Of a stretch of 64,000 nt of DNA, positions 31,616 to 42,530 are shown piece after piece (position 1 is the first letter of the stretch; each line of letters begins with the position of its first letter). Under the pieces are notes generated by a model. It was not told where the DNA came from. It worked only from the letters and a program-made list of their open reading frames with translations, and ran no database searches. The position numbers and the translations under genes are program-made. The DNA lies in the NCBI RefSeq assembly GCF_029407905.1, contig NC_073627.1, forward strand, positions 133,747,697-133,811,696, read 5' to 3'. The stretch comes from Bubalus kerabau. Taxonomy: Eukaryota; Chordata; Mammalia; Artiodactyla; Bovidae.

Positions 31616-33572
31616 TTAGTCAGTCCAGTTCAGTCCCTCAGTCATGTCCGACTCTTTGTGGCCCCAAGAATCACAGCATGCCAGGCCTCTCTGTCCATCA
31701 CCAACTCCCGGAGTTTACCCAAACTCATGTCCATCGAGTCAGTGATGGATCCAGCCATCTCATCCTCTGTTGTCCCCTTCTCCTCCTGCCCTCAATCCCT
31801 CCCAGCATCAGAGTCTTTTCCAATGAGTCAACTCTTCGCATGAGGTGGCCAAAGTACTGGAGTTTCAGCTTTAGCATCATTCCTTCCAAAGAACACCCAG
31901 GACCTGTCTCCTTTAGAATGGACTGGCTGGATCTCCTTGCAGTCCACAGTTCAAAACCATCAATTCTTCAGGGCTCAGATTTCTTCACAGTCCAACTCTC
32001 ACATCCATACATGACCACTGGAAAAAACCATAGCCTTGACTAAATGGACCTTTGTTGGCAAAGTAATGTCTCTGCTTTTCAATATGCTATCTAGGATGGT
32101 CATAACTTTCCTTCCAAGGAGTAAGCATCTTTTAATTTCATGGCTGCAATCACCATCTGCAGTGATTTTGGAGCCCCCCAAAACAAAGTCTGACACTGTT
32201 TCCACTGTTTCCCCATCTATTTGCCATGAAGTGATGTCACCAGATGCCATGATCTTCATTTTCTGATTTAAGCCAACTTTTTCACTCTCCTCTTTCACTT
32301 TCATCAACAGGCTTTTTAGTTCCTCTTCATTTTCTGCCATAAGGGTGGTATCATCTGCATATCTGAGGTTATTGATACTTCTCCTGGCAATCTTGATTCC
32401 AGCTTGTGCTTATTCCAGCCCAGCGTTTCTCATGATGTACTCTGCATAGAAGTTAAATAAGCAGGGTGACAATATACAGCCGTGATGGACTCCTTTTCCT
32501 ATTTGGAACCAGTCTGTTGTTCCATGTCCAGTTCTAACTGTTGCTTCCTGACCTGCATGTAGGTTTCTCAAGAGGCAGGTTAGGTGGTCTGGTAGTCCCA
32601 TCTCTTTCAGAATTTCCCACAGTTTCTTGTGATCCACACAGTCAAAGGCTTTGGCATAGTCAATAAAGCAGAAATAGATGTTTTTCTGGAACTCTCTTGC
32701 TTTTTCGATGATCCAGCGGATGTTGCCAATTTGATCTCTGGTTCCTCTGCCTTTTCTAAATCCAGCTTGAACATCTGGAAGTTCACGGTTCACATATTGC
32801 TGAAGCCTGGCTTGGAGAATTTTGAGCTTTGAGATGAGTGTAATTGTGCGGTAGTTTGAGCATTCTTTGGCATAGCCTTTCTTTGGGATTGGAATGAAAA
32901 CTGACCTTTTCCAGTCCTGTGGCCACTGCTGAGTTTTCCAAATTTGCTGGTATATTGAGTGCAGCACTTTCACAGCATCATCTTTCAGGATTTGAAAGAG
33001 CTCAATTGGAATTCCATCACCTCCACTAGCTTTGTTCGTAGTGATGCTTTTTAAGGCCCACTTGACTTCACATTCCAGGATGTCTGGCTCTAGGTGAGTG
33101 ATCACACCATCATGATTATCTGGGTTGTGAAGATCTTTTTCGTACAATTCTTCTGTGTATTCTTGCCACCTCTTCTTAATATCTTCTGCTTCTGTTAGGT
33201 CCATACCGTTTCTGTCCTTTATCGAGCCCATCTTTGCATGAAATGTTCCCTGGTATCTCTACTTTTCTTGAAGAGATCTCTAGTCTTTCCCATTCTGTTA
33301 TTTTCCTCTATTTCTTTGCATTGGTCGCTGAGGAAGGCTTTCTTATCTCTCCTTTCTACTCTTTGGAACTCTGCATTCAGATGTTTGCATCTTTCTTTTT
33401 CTCCTTTGCTTTTCAATTCTCTTCTTTTCACAGCTATTTGGAAGGCCTCCCCAGACAGCCATTTTGCTTTTTTGCATTTCTTTTCCATGGGGATGGTCTT
33501 GATCCCTGTCTCCTGTACAATGTCATGAACCTCCGTCCATAGTTCATCAGGCACTCTATCAGATCTTACATC
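31616..33572 (-). mobile_element. BovB LINE (RTE), reverse orientation, about 1.96 kb
   Basis: The largest LINE copy in the window. It keeps the 3' end (left side, beginning with the 'cagtccagttcagtccctca' terminal motif), the reverse transcriptase and part of the region before it. It is truncated before the endonuclease. Its 5' end abuts, head to head, a second BovB copy at about 33,572. The right break lies beside the 14-mer catgaaattaaaag, which belongs to the other copy. Confidence 0.95.
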
Positions 33573-33590
33573 CATGAAATTAAAAGACAC
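31999..33590 (-). pseudogene. BovB reverse transcriptase, disrupted
   Basis: The product would copy BovB RNA into DNA at the target site. The first frame (33,219-33,590) is the linker before the RT; its first nine or so residues are junction readthrough. A frameshift near 33,225-33,250 leads into the main frame (33,231-32,413). That frame carries the finger motif VFIPIPKKG, the AGFRKGRGTRDQI block, catalytic motif A (FIDYAKAFDCVDH) and motif B (GVHHGCILSP). The usual Gln of motif B is His here. A few residues seem lost after TITLIS. An in-frame TAA at 32,412-32,410 then stops the frame. Motif C, YADD, is still encoded in the same frame at 32,361-32,350, and the thumb region runs to about 31,999. 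The endonuclease domain is absent. Clearly inactive, but close to a full RT core. Confidence 0.93.
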
Positions 33591-34128
33591 TTGCTCCTTG
33601 GAAGAAAAGCTTTGACAAACCTCGACAGTATATTAAAAAGCAGAGACATCAGTTTGCCGACAGAGGTCCATATAATCAAATCTTTAGTTTTTCCCGTAGT
33701 CGCATATGGATGTGACAGTTGGACCATAAAGAAGTTTGAGCATCATAGAATTGATGCTTTGGAGCTGTGGTGTTGAAGAAGACTCTTGAGAGTCCCTTGG
33801 ACTGCAAGCAGATCAAACCAGTCAATCCTAAAGGAAATCAATCTTGAATATTCATTGGAAGGACTGGTGCTGAAGCTGAAGCTCCAATACTTCCGCTACC
33901 TGATCAGAAGAGCTGTCTCATTGGAAAAGACCCTGATGCTGGGAAAGAGTGAAGGCAGGAGGAGAAGGGGGTGACAAAGGATGAAATGGTTGGATGGCAT
34001 CACTGACTCAATGGACATGAGTTTGAGGAAACTCCAGGAGACTGTGAAGGACCAGGAAGTCTAGCATGTTGCAGTCTGTGGGGTCACAAAGAGTTGGACA
34101 CAACTTAACAACTGAACAACAACAACAT
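33573..34128 (+). mobile_element. BovB LINE 3' end, head to head with the previous copy
   Basis: Forward copy starting at 'catgaaattaaaagacactt' and running to 'aacaacaacaaca'. It contains the C-terminal residues of the ORF (ILKSRDISLPTEVHI at 33,625-33,670) and the full 3' end. Its sequence is an inverted copy of 31,616-32,160. It carries an in-frame stop after 'ALELWC'. Confidence 0.95.
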
Positions 34129-34243
34129 AGCTATGCAGTGAGGATCAGTTACTCAGTGGATAAAAACTGTAAAGGGCAGTACCAACATTACATCCTGTTC
34201 AGGTCTCTGGGACCTCTCTCAAGGTTGATTCAAGGTGGTGTTC

Positions 34244-34580
34244 TGGGCTCTTCTCGTGTCTCAGTGGCAGTGAATCCACCTAACAATGCAGGGGACTCAG
34301 TTTTGATCCCTGATCCGGGAAGAGCCCACATGCTGCAGAGCAACTAAGCCCATGCACCACAACTACCTCTAGAGATTGGGAGCCTCAGCTATTGAGCCCA
34401 CATGCCACAACTGCTGAAGCCCGAATGCCTAAAACCTGTACTCTGCAACAAGAGAAGCCGTCACAATGAGAGGCCTGAGCACCTCCACTAGAGAATAGCC
34501 TCAGTTCACCACAACTAGAGAAAAGCTTGCCTGCAGTAACGAAGACGCAGCATAGCCAATAAATAAATAAATAAAATTAC
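34244..34580 (+). mobile_element. Long CHR-type SINE, about 340 bp, with target duplication
   Basis: Longer than the other CHR copies: a tRNA-like head, then repeated 'gcaccacaactac / gagcccacatgcc' modules, then an AAAT-rich tail. The flanks aaggtggtgttc (34,232-34,243) and aaggtagttttc (34,581-34,592) match at 10 of 12. Confidence 0.92.
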
Positions 34581-35741
34581 AAGGTAGTTTTCTTATGGCT
34601 CTTGTGTTGTTTCTCTCCATATGGATTCACCTTCCTTCAACTGGCCCAGCAAATCCTGCCCTCGAGAGCTCACTGACTTTCCCATCCTGAAGGCCTCATC
34701 CCCTTACTAAATGTACCCTTAGTAGCGAGTCCCTCACCCGCCTCATCTTCGGCACACAGATAGGAGTTGGCTAGCTCCGACAATGTGCTGGGGGTTTACC
34801 CATTATCTCATTTAACCCTTGCAATAAATTTAGAAAAGTCTCTGGATACAAAGCCAGTATATAAAAAACCATTGACTTCTGTATACTAACAATAAATAAA
34901 GAAAGAAAAATTTTAAACATTTTAAAAAATGTGTATGCCTGGAAACAACAGAAGGTATATATGACCTCCACGCCACAAACTGTTAAGTATTATTGTGATA
35001 AAGAAAATCTGAATGAATGCAGACATATGTCAAATTCGTGGATTAGAAGAGTCAATATCCCAAAGATTCGAATTCTTTCAAAACCGACTGATATGATCCC
35101 AGTCTAAACTCAGCAGTTATATATATCAGAATGCAAAAGACCAAAAATAACCAAGACTACCCTGAAAAAGAACAAAGCTGGAGGGTGCATGCAGCCAGAT
35201 TTCAAGATTTAGGAAATAACAGTAATTAAGACAATGTAATTGACATAAAGGCAGGTAAATCAACAAATAGAATAGAGTGGAAACATTCTTGCACATGTAC
35301 GATTGCGTGATTTATGACAAAGAGGACAATGCAGAGCAATTGAAAAATAAAGATCATTTTTAAAATTGCTGCTGGATCAGCTTGTATCCATCTATTTAAA
35401 AAGTGAATCTTGATTCCTACCTCATACAGCACACAAATAATTTCAGATGAACTGTAGATATAAATGCAAAATATCACACACTAAAGCATCTAGAAGGAAG
35501 CAGAATAATTTCTTGGCTTTGGATAGGCAAACATTTCTTTACCAGGGCAGAAAAAACAGTAACCATAAAGGAAAATTACTGAAAAATGCAGAATCCATCT
35601 TCATCAAAGGTCTCCTTTGACAGTGAAATGGCCAACCAGAGAGTGGAAGAAGGTATTTATAATACACTTAACTGACAAAGAAGTCCTATCAAAACACAGA
35701 AAAGAACTCGTACAAATCTCTAATAAAAAGACAGAAGCCAA

Positions 35742-35976
35742 GGGCTTCCCTGGTGGTCCAGTGGTTAAGACTATGCCTTCCAATGCAGGGGACACAGGTT
35801 CAATCCCTGGTCAGGGAGTAAGAACCCACATGGTGTGGAGCAACAAAGCCCATGCACTGCAACTACTGAGCCCACACACGATAGAGCCTGCACACCACAA
35901 CTGCAGAGAAGCCTGATGCCGCAAACCAGGAGCCCACACCGATATGAAGACCCAGCCCAGCCAAAAAAATAAAAAA
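35742..35976 (+). mobile_element. CHR-type SINE inside the L1, 11-bp target duplication
   Basis: 'gggcttccctggtggtccag' to 'cagcccagccaaaaaaataa'. The flanks acagaagccaa (35,731-35,741) and acagaaaccaa (35,977-35,987) differ at one base. Confidence 0.95.
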
Positions 35977-36109
35977 ACAGAAACCAAATTAAAAATTATC
36001 ACCAAATTTGAATTAGGCACTTGATAAAATAAGATATGGAAATGGCCAAAATGTATACACAGGTGCCCACCATGACTGGTTCAGGAAAATGCAAATTAAA
36101 ACCATAATT

Positions 36110-36312
36110 GTGTGTGTTTAGTCACTCAGTTGTGTCTGACTCTTTGTGACCCTTAAGACTGTAGCCCACAAGGCTTTTCTGTCCATGGAAATCTCCAGGC
36201 AAGAATACTGGAATGGGTTGCCATTTCTTCCTCCAGGGGAACTTCCCAATCCAGGGATTGACACCTATCCTGGTGTCTTCTGCATTGCAGATGGATTCTT
36301 TACCCATGCACT
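36110..36312 (-). mobile_element. Bov-tA SINE, reverse orientation (diverged head)
   Basis: 'cactcagttgtgtctgactc' through 'gcaagaatactggaatgggt'. The head is altered ('gatggattctttacccatgc') and lacks the normal 'gggaagcc' end. Confidence 0.92.
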
Positions 36313-36314
36313 AT

Positions 36315-36525
36315 AAGTGAAGTGAAGTCGCTCAGTTGTGTCTGACTCTTTGCGACCCCATGGACTATAGCCCACCAGGCTCCTCCATTCATGGAATTTT
36401 CCAGGCAAGGGTACTGGAGTGGGTTGCCATTTCCTTCTCCAGGGGATCTTCCTGACCCAGGGATCGAACCTGGGTCTCCCACATTGCAGGCAGACACTTT
36501 ACCATCTGAGCCACCAGGGAAGCCT
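36315..36525 (-). mobile_element. Bov-tA SINE, reverse orientation, well conserved
   Basis: Near-consensus copy, 'gaagtgaagtcgctcagttg' to 'gccaccagggaagcct'. Tandem with the preceding copy. Confidence 0.96.
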
Positions 36526-36565
36526 ATAAAGGCAAATGAAAAAGTCCTCTGGACAACATCAAGCA

Positions 36566-36766
36566 TTCAGTTCAGTTCAGTTCAGTTGCTCAGTCATGTC
36601 CGACTCTTTGAGACCCCATGAATCACAGCATGCCAGGCCTCCCTGTCCATCACCAACTCCCAGAGTTCACCCAGACTCACATCCATCGAGTCAGTGATGC
36701 CATCCAGCAATCTCATCCTCTGTCGTCCCCTTCTCCTCCTGCCCCCAATCCCTCCCAGCATCAAGC
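36566..36766 (-). mobile_element. BovB 3' end, reverse orientation, short
   Basis: Starts with a (TTCAG)n run and 'gctcagtcatgtccgactct'. Ends 'aatccctcccagcatca'. The 9-mer catcaagca lies at 36,557-36,565 and 36,759-36,767 and may be the target duplication, although part of it also occurs in the BovB consensus. Confidence 0.93.
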
Positions 36767-37321
36767 AAGTGACATCTCCTATACCACTGGTAAAAGTGCA
36801 GATACGTTTAGCCACACTTGAAAAATACTTGGCAAGGTCTATTCAAGTTGGACATATGCACGCCTAATGACCCAGAAATCTCACTTCTAGATGCACACCC
36901 AGCAGACACGATCACATGTGTTTCCTAAAAAGTCCTAGCAGCATTGTAAGAGTCCCGAACTGGAAATATCTGGAAACCTACATTCTATCCAAAGTAGAAT
37001 AAATGAGCCATGACCTATTCTTACAGTAGAATGTTATGGAGCAATGAGAATGATGGAATTACTGCTATATGGACCTGTCTCTCAGAAATGAATGCATACT
37101 ATTTGATTCTATTAATAAGAAGTTTAAAAAGAGGTACCAATTATGGTGCCATGGTGAGTGACTGGTAGGGGGACCAGAGGAGTTTCTAGAATACTTCTAA
37201 TGCTCTATCTTTTAACTTGGGTTATATTTGTATGAAGTTTTTGAAGTTCACCTAGTTGTTCATCCATGGTTTGTGTACACTTCTATATATAAATTATACT
37301 TCAATAAAATTTTCACTTAAA

Positions 37322-37492
37322 ATTATTCTCATAATAACTTCTCCAAGATGGTTCTTTCTAACTCACCAATGAGGAAATGAGACTTGGAGAAAACAAAGAA
37401 CTGGTCCAATGTCACATGGGGATGAGAGGCAGATGAGAATTCAAATCCACCCTGTGTGCATTCCTAAACACCGTGTCCTGACTTTACATGCA
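37322..37492 (-). repeat. MIR SINE, reverse orientation
   Basis: 'aatgaggaaatgagacttgg', 'ggtccaatgtcacatgggga', 'tgagaattcaaatccaccct': clear reversed MIR features. Confidence 0.7.
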
Positions 37493-37609
37493 GTGCTGTT
37501 CTCTCCCAAGTGTTCCTCACTGGGGCTTTGTGCCCTCAGAGGCAGGAACCCTCATTTCTACTGGTCTTGTGCTCCAAAGGCTGGACACTACAGCCCAACA
37601 TATGCTCAG

Positions 37610-37996
37610 TGCTATGGACTGAATGTTTCCGTCCCCCAAATTCATGGGTCAAAGCCATAACCTCACATGCGATGGTATTTGGAGGTGGGCCTTTGGAGAT
37701 GATCAGATTTAGATGAGCTCGTGAGGGTGGGGCCCCCATGATGGAATTAGTGCCCTAATAAAGAATAGAAAGATATTAGAGCTACTTCTCCCTCTACCAC
37801 TTGAGGACACAGCAAGAAGGTAACCATCTGCAAACCAGGAAGTGAGCCCTCACCAGACACCAGATCTATAGGCAACTTGATCTTTGACTTCCTGGCCCCC
37901 AGAACTATGAGAAATGAACGGTCATTTTTTAAGCCATCTACACTATGGTATTTACACTATGGTATTTTGTTATAGCAGCCCCAGCTGACTGAGGCA
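37610..37996 (+). mobile_element. MLT1A-like solo LTR (ERVL-MaLR)
   Basis: Complete-looking, about 387 bp, from 'tgctatggactgaatgtttc' to 'agctgactgaggca'. Contains 'gatggtatttggaggtgggc', 'attagtgccctaataaagaa', 'gaggacacagcaagaaggta', 'gaactatgagaaatgaacgg' and 'tatggtattttgttatagca', all typical. The flanking ctcag/ctccg matches at 4 of 5. The 12-bp 'acactatggtat' is locally duplicated near 37,939-37,965. Noncoding relic. Confidence 0.88.
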
Positions 37997-37999
37997 CTC

Positions 38000-38795
38000 C
38001 GTGAGAAAGACAGGAAGGCCAGAAGCTAAATCTATAAACCTGGCCACCTACTCTTTTTCTCTCCCTCCCTTGTATTCTCCTTTACTTCCTGGTTCCCCAA
38101 AGTGCTCCCGAGCTTGCCTGGTTCTTGACTTGGCCTCCCTACTTGGCAGAGCGATGTCACCTTTAGGACATGAGAGGCAGGGTGACCTCAGCAGAGCTCC
38201 AGAGTTGGAGTGGTGGGGGAGAAGGGGGAGGAAGAATGCAGTCCTGGCTGCCTGCCTCTCCCTCAGGCCACCTGCACCTGAGCCACCACCAGGCAGGATA
38301 GGGTCTTTTCCACTCAGCTGCTCCTGGTGAGGTCCTCAGGGTGAGGGGAGGGGGCTGGACTGACCTGCTCAGCTCCCCTCTCTGGGCCTCCAGCACGTGG
38401 CCCTGCCTCCTCCACCTCCAAGTCAGCTTTTCTCTTCTGTCCAGAGAGGAGAGGGAGTGAAGCTGCTGTCTGTGATGGCAGATTACCAGAGCAGGAATTC
38501 CTTCCCTCCAGCTCCCTCCCTCCCCTGCACAGTTGGGGGGTGTTTGAGTTTCTGCCTCGCTGAAGAATCAGGACCTGGATACAGTCAGGAGCCTCCTCTG
38601 AACAGGCTGATCACCAGCCTCCCACAGCTTAGGAAGGGGGTTGCTGCCAGGAAAGGCTGGAGGTGGGGGACAGCCGGCTTCTCCTTCCATTTCCTCTGGC
38701 CAGAGGAGAGCGCTCAGCTGAACTGCAGAATCTGAGGATGTCCAGCAGGAGGACTGGTTTCTTCTCAAGCTCCCACTGCTGTCTCCTCAGGTCTT
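38000..38795. other. Unassigned unique sequence, GC-richer
   Basis: No repeat recognised. Frames of 60-112 codons occur on both strands by composition. No exon assigned. Confidence 0.4.
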
Positions 38796-38796
38796 G

Positions 38797-38975
38797 GGCT
38801 AAGCACTATACATACACGATGGGCTGCAAGCTGCACCCCAAGGTGCCCTGAGAGGGCACCATTATTATCCCCGTCTGACAGAGGCAGAAAATGAGGCCTT
38901 GGGTTTGAAACCTACCAAGTGGCCATGCCTGACTTTGAACCTGGCTGAGGCCAACAGAACACTAGTTCTTTACCT
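38797..38975 (-). repeat. MIR SINE, reverse orientation
   Basis: 'gcaccattattatccccgtc', 'tgacagaggcagaaaatgag', 'tgactttgaacctggctgag'. Confidence 0.65.
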
Positions 38976-39164
38976 CCAACAGCGTCAGGGTCGGGCATGC
39001 AGGGCCTGGCTCAGGGCAGACCTCACCGCCAGTCAGGGAAGCCAGCTCCCACCCAGGCTTGCAGGCTCCTCTAGACTTCATCTTAACTATGTTTGCTCTT
39101 TCACCAACCCCTGTACCCCGGGTTGGTCTGTAATCTCCTTTAACCCCTTTCATCCCTAGTCTTG

Positions 39165-39250
39165 GGACCTTGCTGTAAGCTTCTGTTCCTTGCTTGTAAA
39201 CTGGGGCTGACCTTAGTACCTACTCCATAAGGTTTCTGTATGTACTGACT
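39165..39250 (+). repeat. MIR fragment (probable)
   Basis: 'tccttgcttgtaaactgggg', then 'gtacctactccataaggttt'. Confidence 0.5.
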
Positions 39251-39745
39251 GACTTTTTTTTTAAAGATCAAATGAGAGTTTGTTACAATGAAATTGACAA
39301 GAAAATTCAGTTACTTCTGTTTCACACAACATTATAGGATAATAAGAATTACAGTAACATTATACCAAGACATATCATATTTTCTTAAATTTCATGTAAT
39401 TTCTAAAATACTTATATTAATAACGTTCACCCATACAATATAACCTAAGACTTTTTCCAGGTAATATAAAGTACCAGATAAGCCTAATTAACGTAATATG
39501 TCTCTTTCTCTTGTGATGTTTTATTTGCAAATTAGTCAGGATATAATTAAAAGCTTAGTAAATGGCAGCTAGTTTTTGTTTTTGTTTATTCAACATACAG
39601 GATTTGGTAAATCAAGATACTTTTGGGGGTCTAACCCTAGGCTCAAACTCTTGATATATTTTTCTCCAACTTTCCCTGGGCTCTATTTCTTTTCCTTCAT
39701 TATCTAAGGAACTGGAGACACTTCCATTTTGGACCTTTAGAGACT
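39251..39745 (-). other. AT-rich block of unknown origin, possible reverse-oriented retroposon
   Basis: About 490 bp of AT-rich sequence beginning with a T(9) run at about 39,246-39,254. Read on the minus strand this would be a poly-A end. No family recognised, no AATAAA close to the A-run on that strand, and no clear target duplication. It may be an old LINE or LTR piece. Confidence 0.3.
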
Positions 39746-39952
39746 GTGTGTGCTGTGTTCAGTTGTGTCTAACTCTTTGCAACCCTGTAGACTGTGGCCC
39801 ACCAGGCTCCTTTGTCCATGGGATTCTTTGGTAAGAGTACTGGACTGAGTTACCATTTCCTCCTCCAGGGGATGTTCCTGACTTAGCAATCCAACCCACA
39901 AATCCTGTGTCTTCTGCATTGCAGGCAGATACTTTACCTCTGAGCTATTAGA
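39746..39952 (-). mobile_element. Bov-tA SINE, reverse orientation
   Basis: 'ttcagttgtgtctaactctt' to 'tttacctctgagctattag'. The last head bases are replaced. Confidence 0.93.
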
Positions 39953-40390
39953 TTTTTTTTTTTTTAAGGTGAGTAATCAGTATCCATTGTTAGTCAATAT
40001 TGTTCTTAAAGTGCTTAGAAATCACGGATCTGACCAATAGATAGTAAGCTCCCAAGGACACTGATATCCCTGGGGACTTAAGAGTCTGCCAGGCAGGAAG
40101 AACTCAGCATATTCAAGGAGAGGAGGAGAGTCAAAACATGGTTCAGTATGTCCAGCATCTTGTTAGGGTGATACAGAAGGTCAGAGGTTGGGGTGCGGCT
40201 GGAGCCACCTCCTTGTGCCCCGTAAGCCCCCTGGGTCCCAGCCAGCTAACACCTGCTCAGGGCCAGGTATGGATGAGCCTTGTCTGTCTCCCCTGGAGGC
40301 ATTTCTGGGGTCTCTGGCTTTAATGCTCCTTTGGGCCACCCCTTATCTTTTGCCTCCATGTTCAGCTCAGGCTGTTTTCGTCACCACCTC
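39953..40390. other. Unassigned unique sequence
   Basis: T(14) at about 39,954-39,967, then mixed sequence. Nothing recognised. Confidence 0.4.
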
Positions 40391-40712
40391 CTTGTTGTTG
40401 TTTAGCACTAAGTTGTGTCTGACTCTTTGCGACCCCATGGACTGCAGCACAGCAGGCTTCCCGGTCCTTCACCACCTCCTGGAGCTTGCTCAAACTCATG
40501 TCCATTGAGTCAGTGATGCCATCCAACTATCTCATCCTTTATCTCCCCTGCTCCTTTTGCCCTCAATGTTTCCCAGCATCAGGGTCTTTTCTAATGAGTT
40601 GGCTCTTGGCATCAGGTGGCCAAAGTATTGGAGCATCAGTTTCAGCATCAGTCCTTCCAATAAATATTCAGGGTTGATTTCCTTTAGGATTGACTGGTTT
40701 GATCTCCTTGCT
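40391..40712 (-). mobile_element. BovB LINE 3' end, reverse orientation
   Basis: 'ttgttgttgtttagcactaa', 'catgtccattgagtcagtga', 'tcaggtggccaaagtattgg', 'aggattgactggtttgatct'. Confidence 0.94.
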
Positions 40713-40714
40713 AA

Positions 40715-41875
40715 CAAGAACCCTTGTGGGTTTCTTTTTCACCTGAGTCCAGGGAGGGGAGAGGGGAGGACAGAGCTGAGGAATCCAGGGTACCACCTCC
40801 ACTTAGCGGCTGAGGGCACGGAGAGTGACATGGAGCAGTGCCAAGGCTGGTATGCACCCAGCAGCAATGCTCAGTTTCCCAAGGGATCGGGTACATGCTG
40901 AACACCCTGAGATGAGATTTTTTGGCCAAAGAAACCTTTACAGTTACCACTCTTAGAAACCAGACTCTCCCTCATGGTGGCAACATATCTGTCGCAAAGA
41001 TTGAGATCTTGAAAGGCCTTTCTGGTCCTCAGAAGCGGCTGATCACTGGAGTCCCTTTGCTCCTGTGGCCTCAAAAAATGCTGAGCAGCCTGGACAGGCC
41101 TGTGCAAGGCAGGAAAGACAGTGCTGTTGCTCCCAGAAACTGCCATGGCCTCCTTATCCCTATCATTCAGCCATTCCTGCGCCAGGCAATAGAGCACGGT
41201 CCTTGCTGCTGGTGGAAGGATGGCAGGGAAGAAAGCGAGGGAAGAAGGGTTCTGGGCTACTGTTGTCATCTCTTCATCTTAACTTCCTGTCTTAGGACAC
41301 ATTTCCCTGCGGCCCTGCTGGGTGGAGAATCTTAACATACACCACTATATCCGACTCTTGGCAGACTTCCCTAAAATCACATCATGCCAATGAGACAAGA
41401 CCTAATTTTGGGTTGCCTCATGTGGCTTTCACAAGCTCTACATCTCAGCTTCTGAATCCAAGAAGCAAGGTCAAGTGGGAGTTTAATAGCTGCCGGCCTG
41501 GGATGGTGCAGAGGGCAGTCCTTTGAACTACGTCTCCAAGGTTCAAGGGAGGTTCCCACCATCCCTTAATTTAAAGGAGGAGACAGAGACAGCCTGGAGG
41601 CAAGTCCCATGGCTTCCTTTGTTCTGGGCAGCTCACTGAGGTCTCTTCATGTTCTCTTAGTCTTAGCACTTGCTGGCCCCTCAGCTGAGTTAGCATCCCC
41701 TCTCCCAAAAGCTCCTAAAAGCCAGGTGCTCTGTCCTCAACAGATCCCAACATGCTAGAATGGAGAAATTGCTGGACTCTGAAGATAAGACCTAATGTCA
41801 GATCAGGTAGAGGAAGTCACCTCAATTTTCTGGGTCATGCCATTACCACGGGAAAGCTTTCTTCACTAAACACAC
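40715..41875. other. Unassigned unique sequence, 1.1 kb without transposons
   Basis: No repeat recognised. Frames of 132 and 137 codons run on opposite strands over the same bases (40,871-41,335), which argues against either being coding. Confidence 0.4.
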
Positions 41876-41880
41876 ACACA

Positions 41881-42098
41881 GGGACTTTCCTGGTGGTCCA
41901 GTGGTTAGGAATCTGCCTTTCAATGCAGGGGACCAGGGTTTGATCCCTGGTCGGGGAACTAAGATCCTACAAGCCTCAGAGCTACTAAGCCTGCACCATA
42001 ACTAGAGGGCCCAGGCACTACAAGGAAAGATCCACAGGGCACAGAAAAATCTTCATGACAAAACTAAGACCCAATGCAGCTTAAAAAAATGAATATTT
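41881..42098 (+). mobile_element. CHR-type SINE flanked by CA repeats
   Basis: 'gggactttcctggtggtcca', 'gatccctggtcggggaacta', 'gacaaaactaagacccaatg'. CA tracts sit on both sides (41,870-41,880 and 42,099-42,119). They probably derive from the duplicated target site and expanded on the right. Confidence 0.94.
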
Positions 42099-42119
42099 AC
42101 ACACAAACACACACACACA
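42099..42119. repeat. (CA)n microsatellite at the SINE 3' end
   Basis: Interrupted CA tract directly after the SINE tail. Confidence 0.9.
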
Positions 42120-42299
42120 ACCACAGAGGAGGAGGAGAAAGAAGGCAATATTGAGCTCTCCTGGAAGGAGCATGAAACACCAGTTTGCTTGTTTCACTAG
42201 AGGGGACTCAGGTATGGGATCCTGAAACTGACTCTGTCCCAAAAAGGAGCCATTTTTCCTGGGTCCCCTCAGGCTGCCTGCTCCCATCTTAAGTACCAT

Positions 42300-42520
42300 T
42301 TGTGTGCATGCGTGCATGTTCAGACACTTCAGTCATGTCCAACTCTTTGCAACTGCATGGACTGTAGCCCACCAGGCTTCTCTATCCATGAATTCTCCAG
42401 GTAAGAATATTGAAGTGAGTTGCCACGCCCTTCTCCAGGGGATCTTCCCGACCCAGGGATGGAAACTGCATTTCCTGCATTGGCAGGCAGTTTCTTTACC
42501 TCTGAGCCACCTGGGAAGAC
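42300..42520 (-). mobile_element. Bov-tA SINE, reverse orientation, with target duplication
   Basis: 'cacttcagtcatgtccaact' to 'gagccacctgggaagac'. The flanks cttaagtacca (about 42,288) and cttaagtgcca (about 42,519) differ at one base. Confidence 0.95.
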
Positions 42521-42530
42521 TTAAGTGCCA

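Larger units (their letters stand above)
34840..37312 (+). mobile_element. Old L1 (L1M-type) remnant fragmented by later insertions
   Basis: L1 ORF2 and 3' sequence reads continuously in one order through interruptions: 'ggatacaaagccagtatata', 'aggcaaacatttctttacca', 'aatgcaaattaaaaccataa' before the SINE cluster; 'acccagaaatctcacttcta', 'atggagcaatgagaatgatg', 'ataaattatacttcaataaa' after it. The insertions are CHR (35,742), two Bov-tA (36,110 and 36,315) and a BovB end (36,566). Heavily mutated, no ORF. Confidence 0.8.

Noticed and set aside
33573..34128. The BovB pair as a single twin-priming inversion
   Set aside because: Both segments contain the BovB 3' end, so they overlap in consensus position. 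A single inverted element would not.
40871..41335. 132- and 137-codon ORFs on opposite strands
   Set aside because: They overlap almost completely. At most one could be real, and neither has a recognisable domain or splice context.
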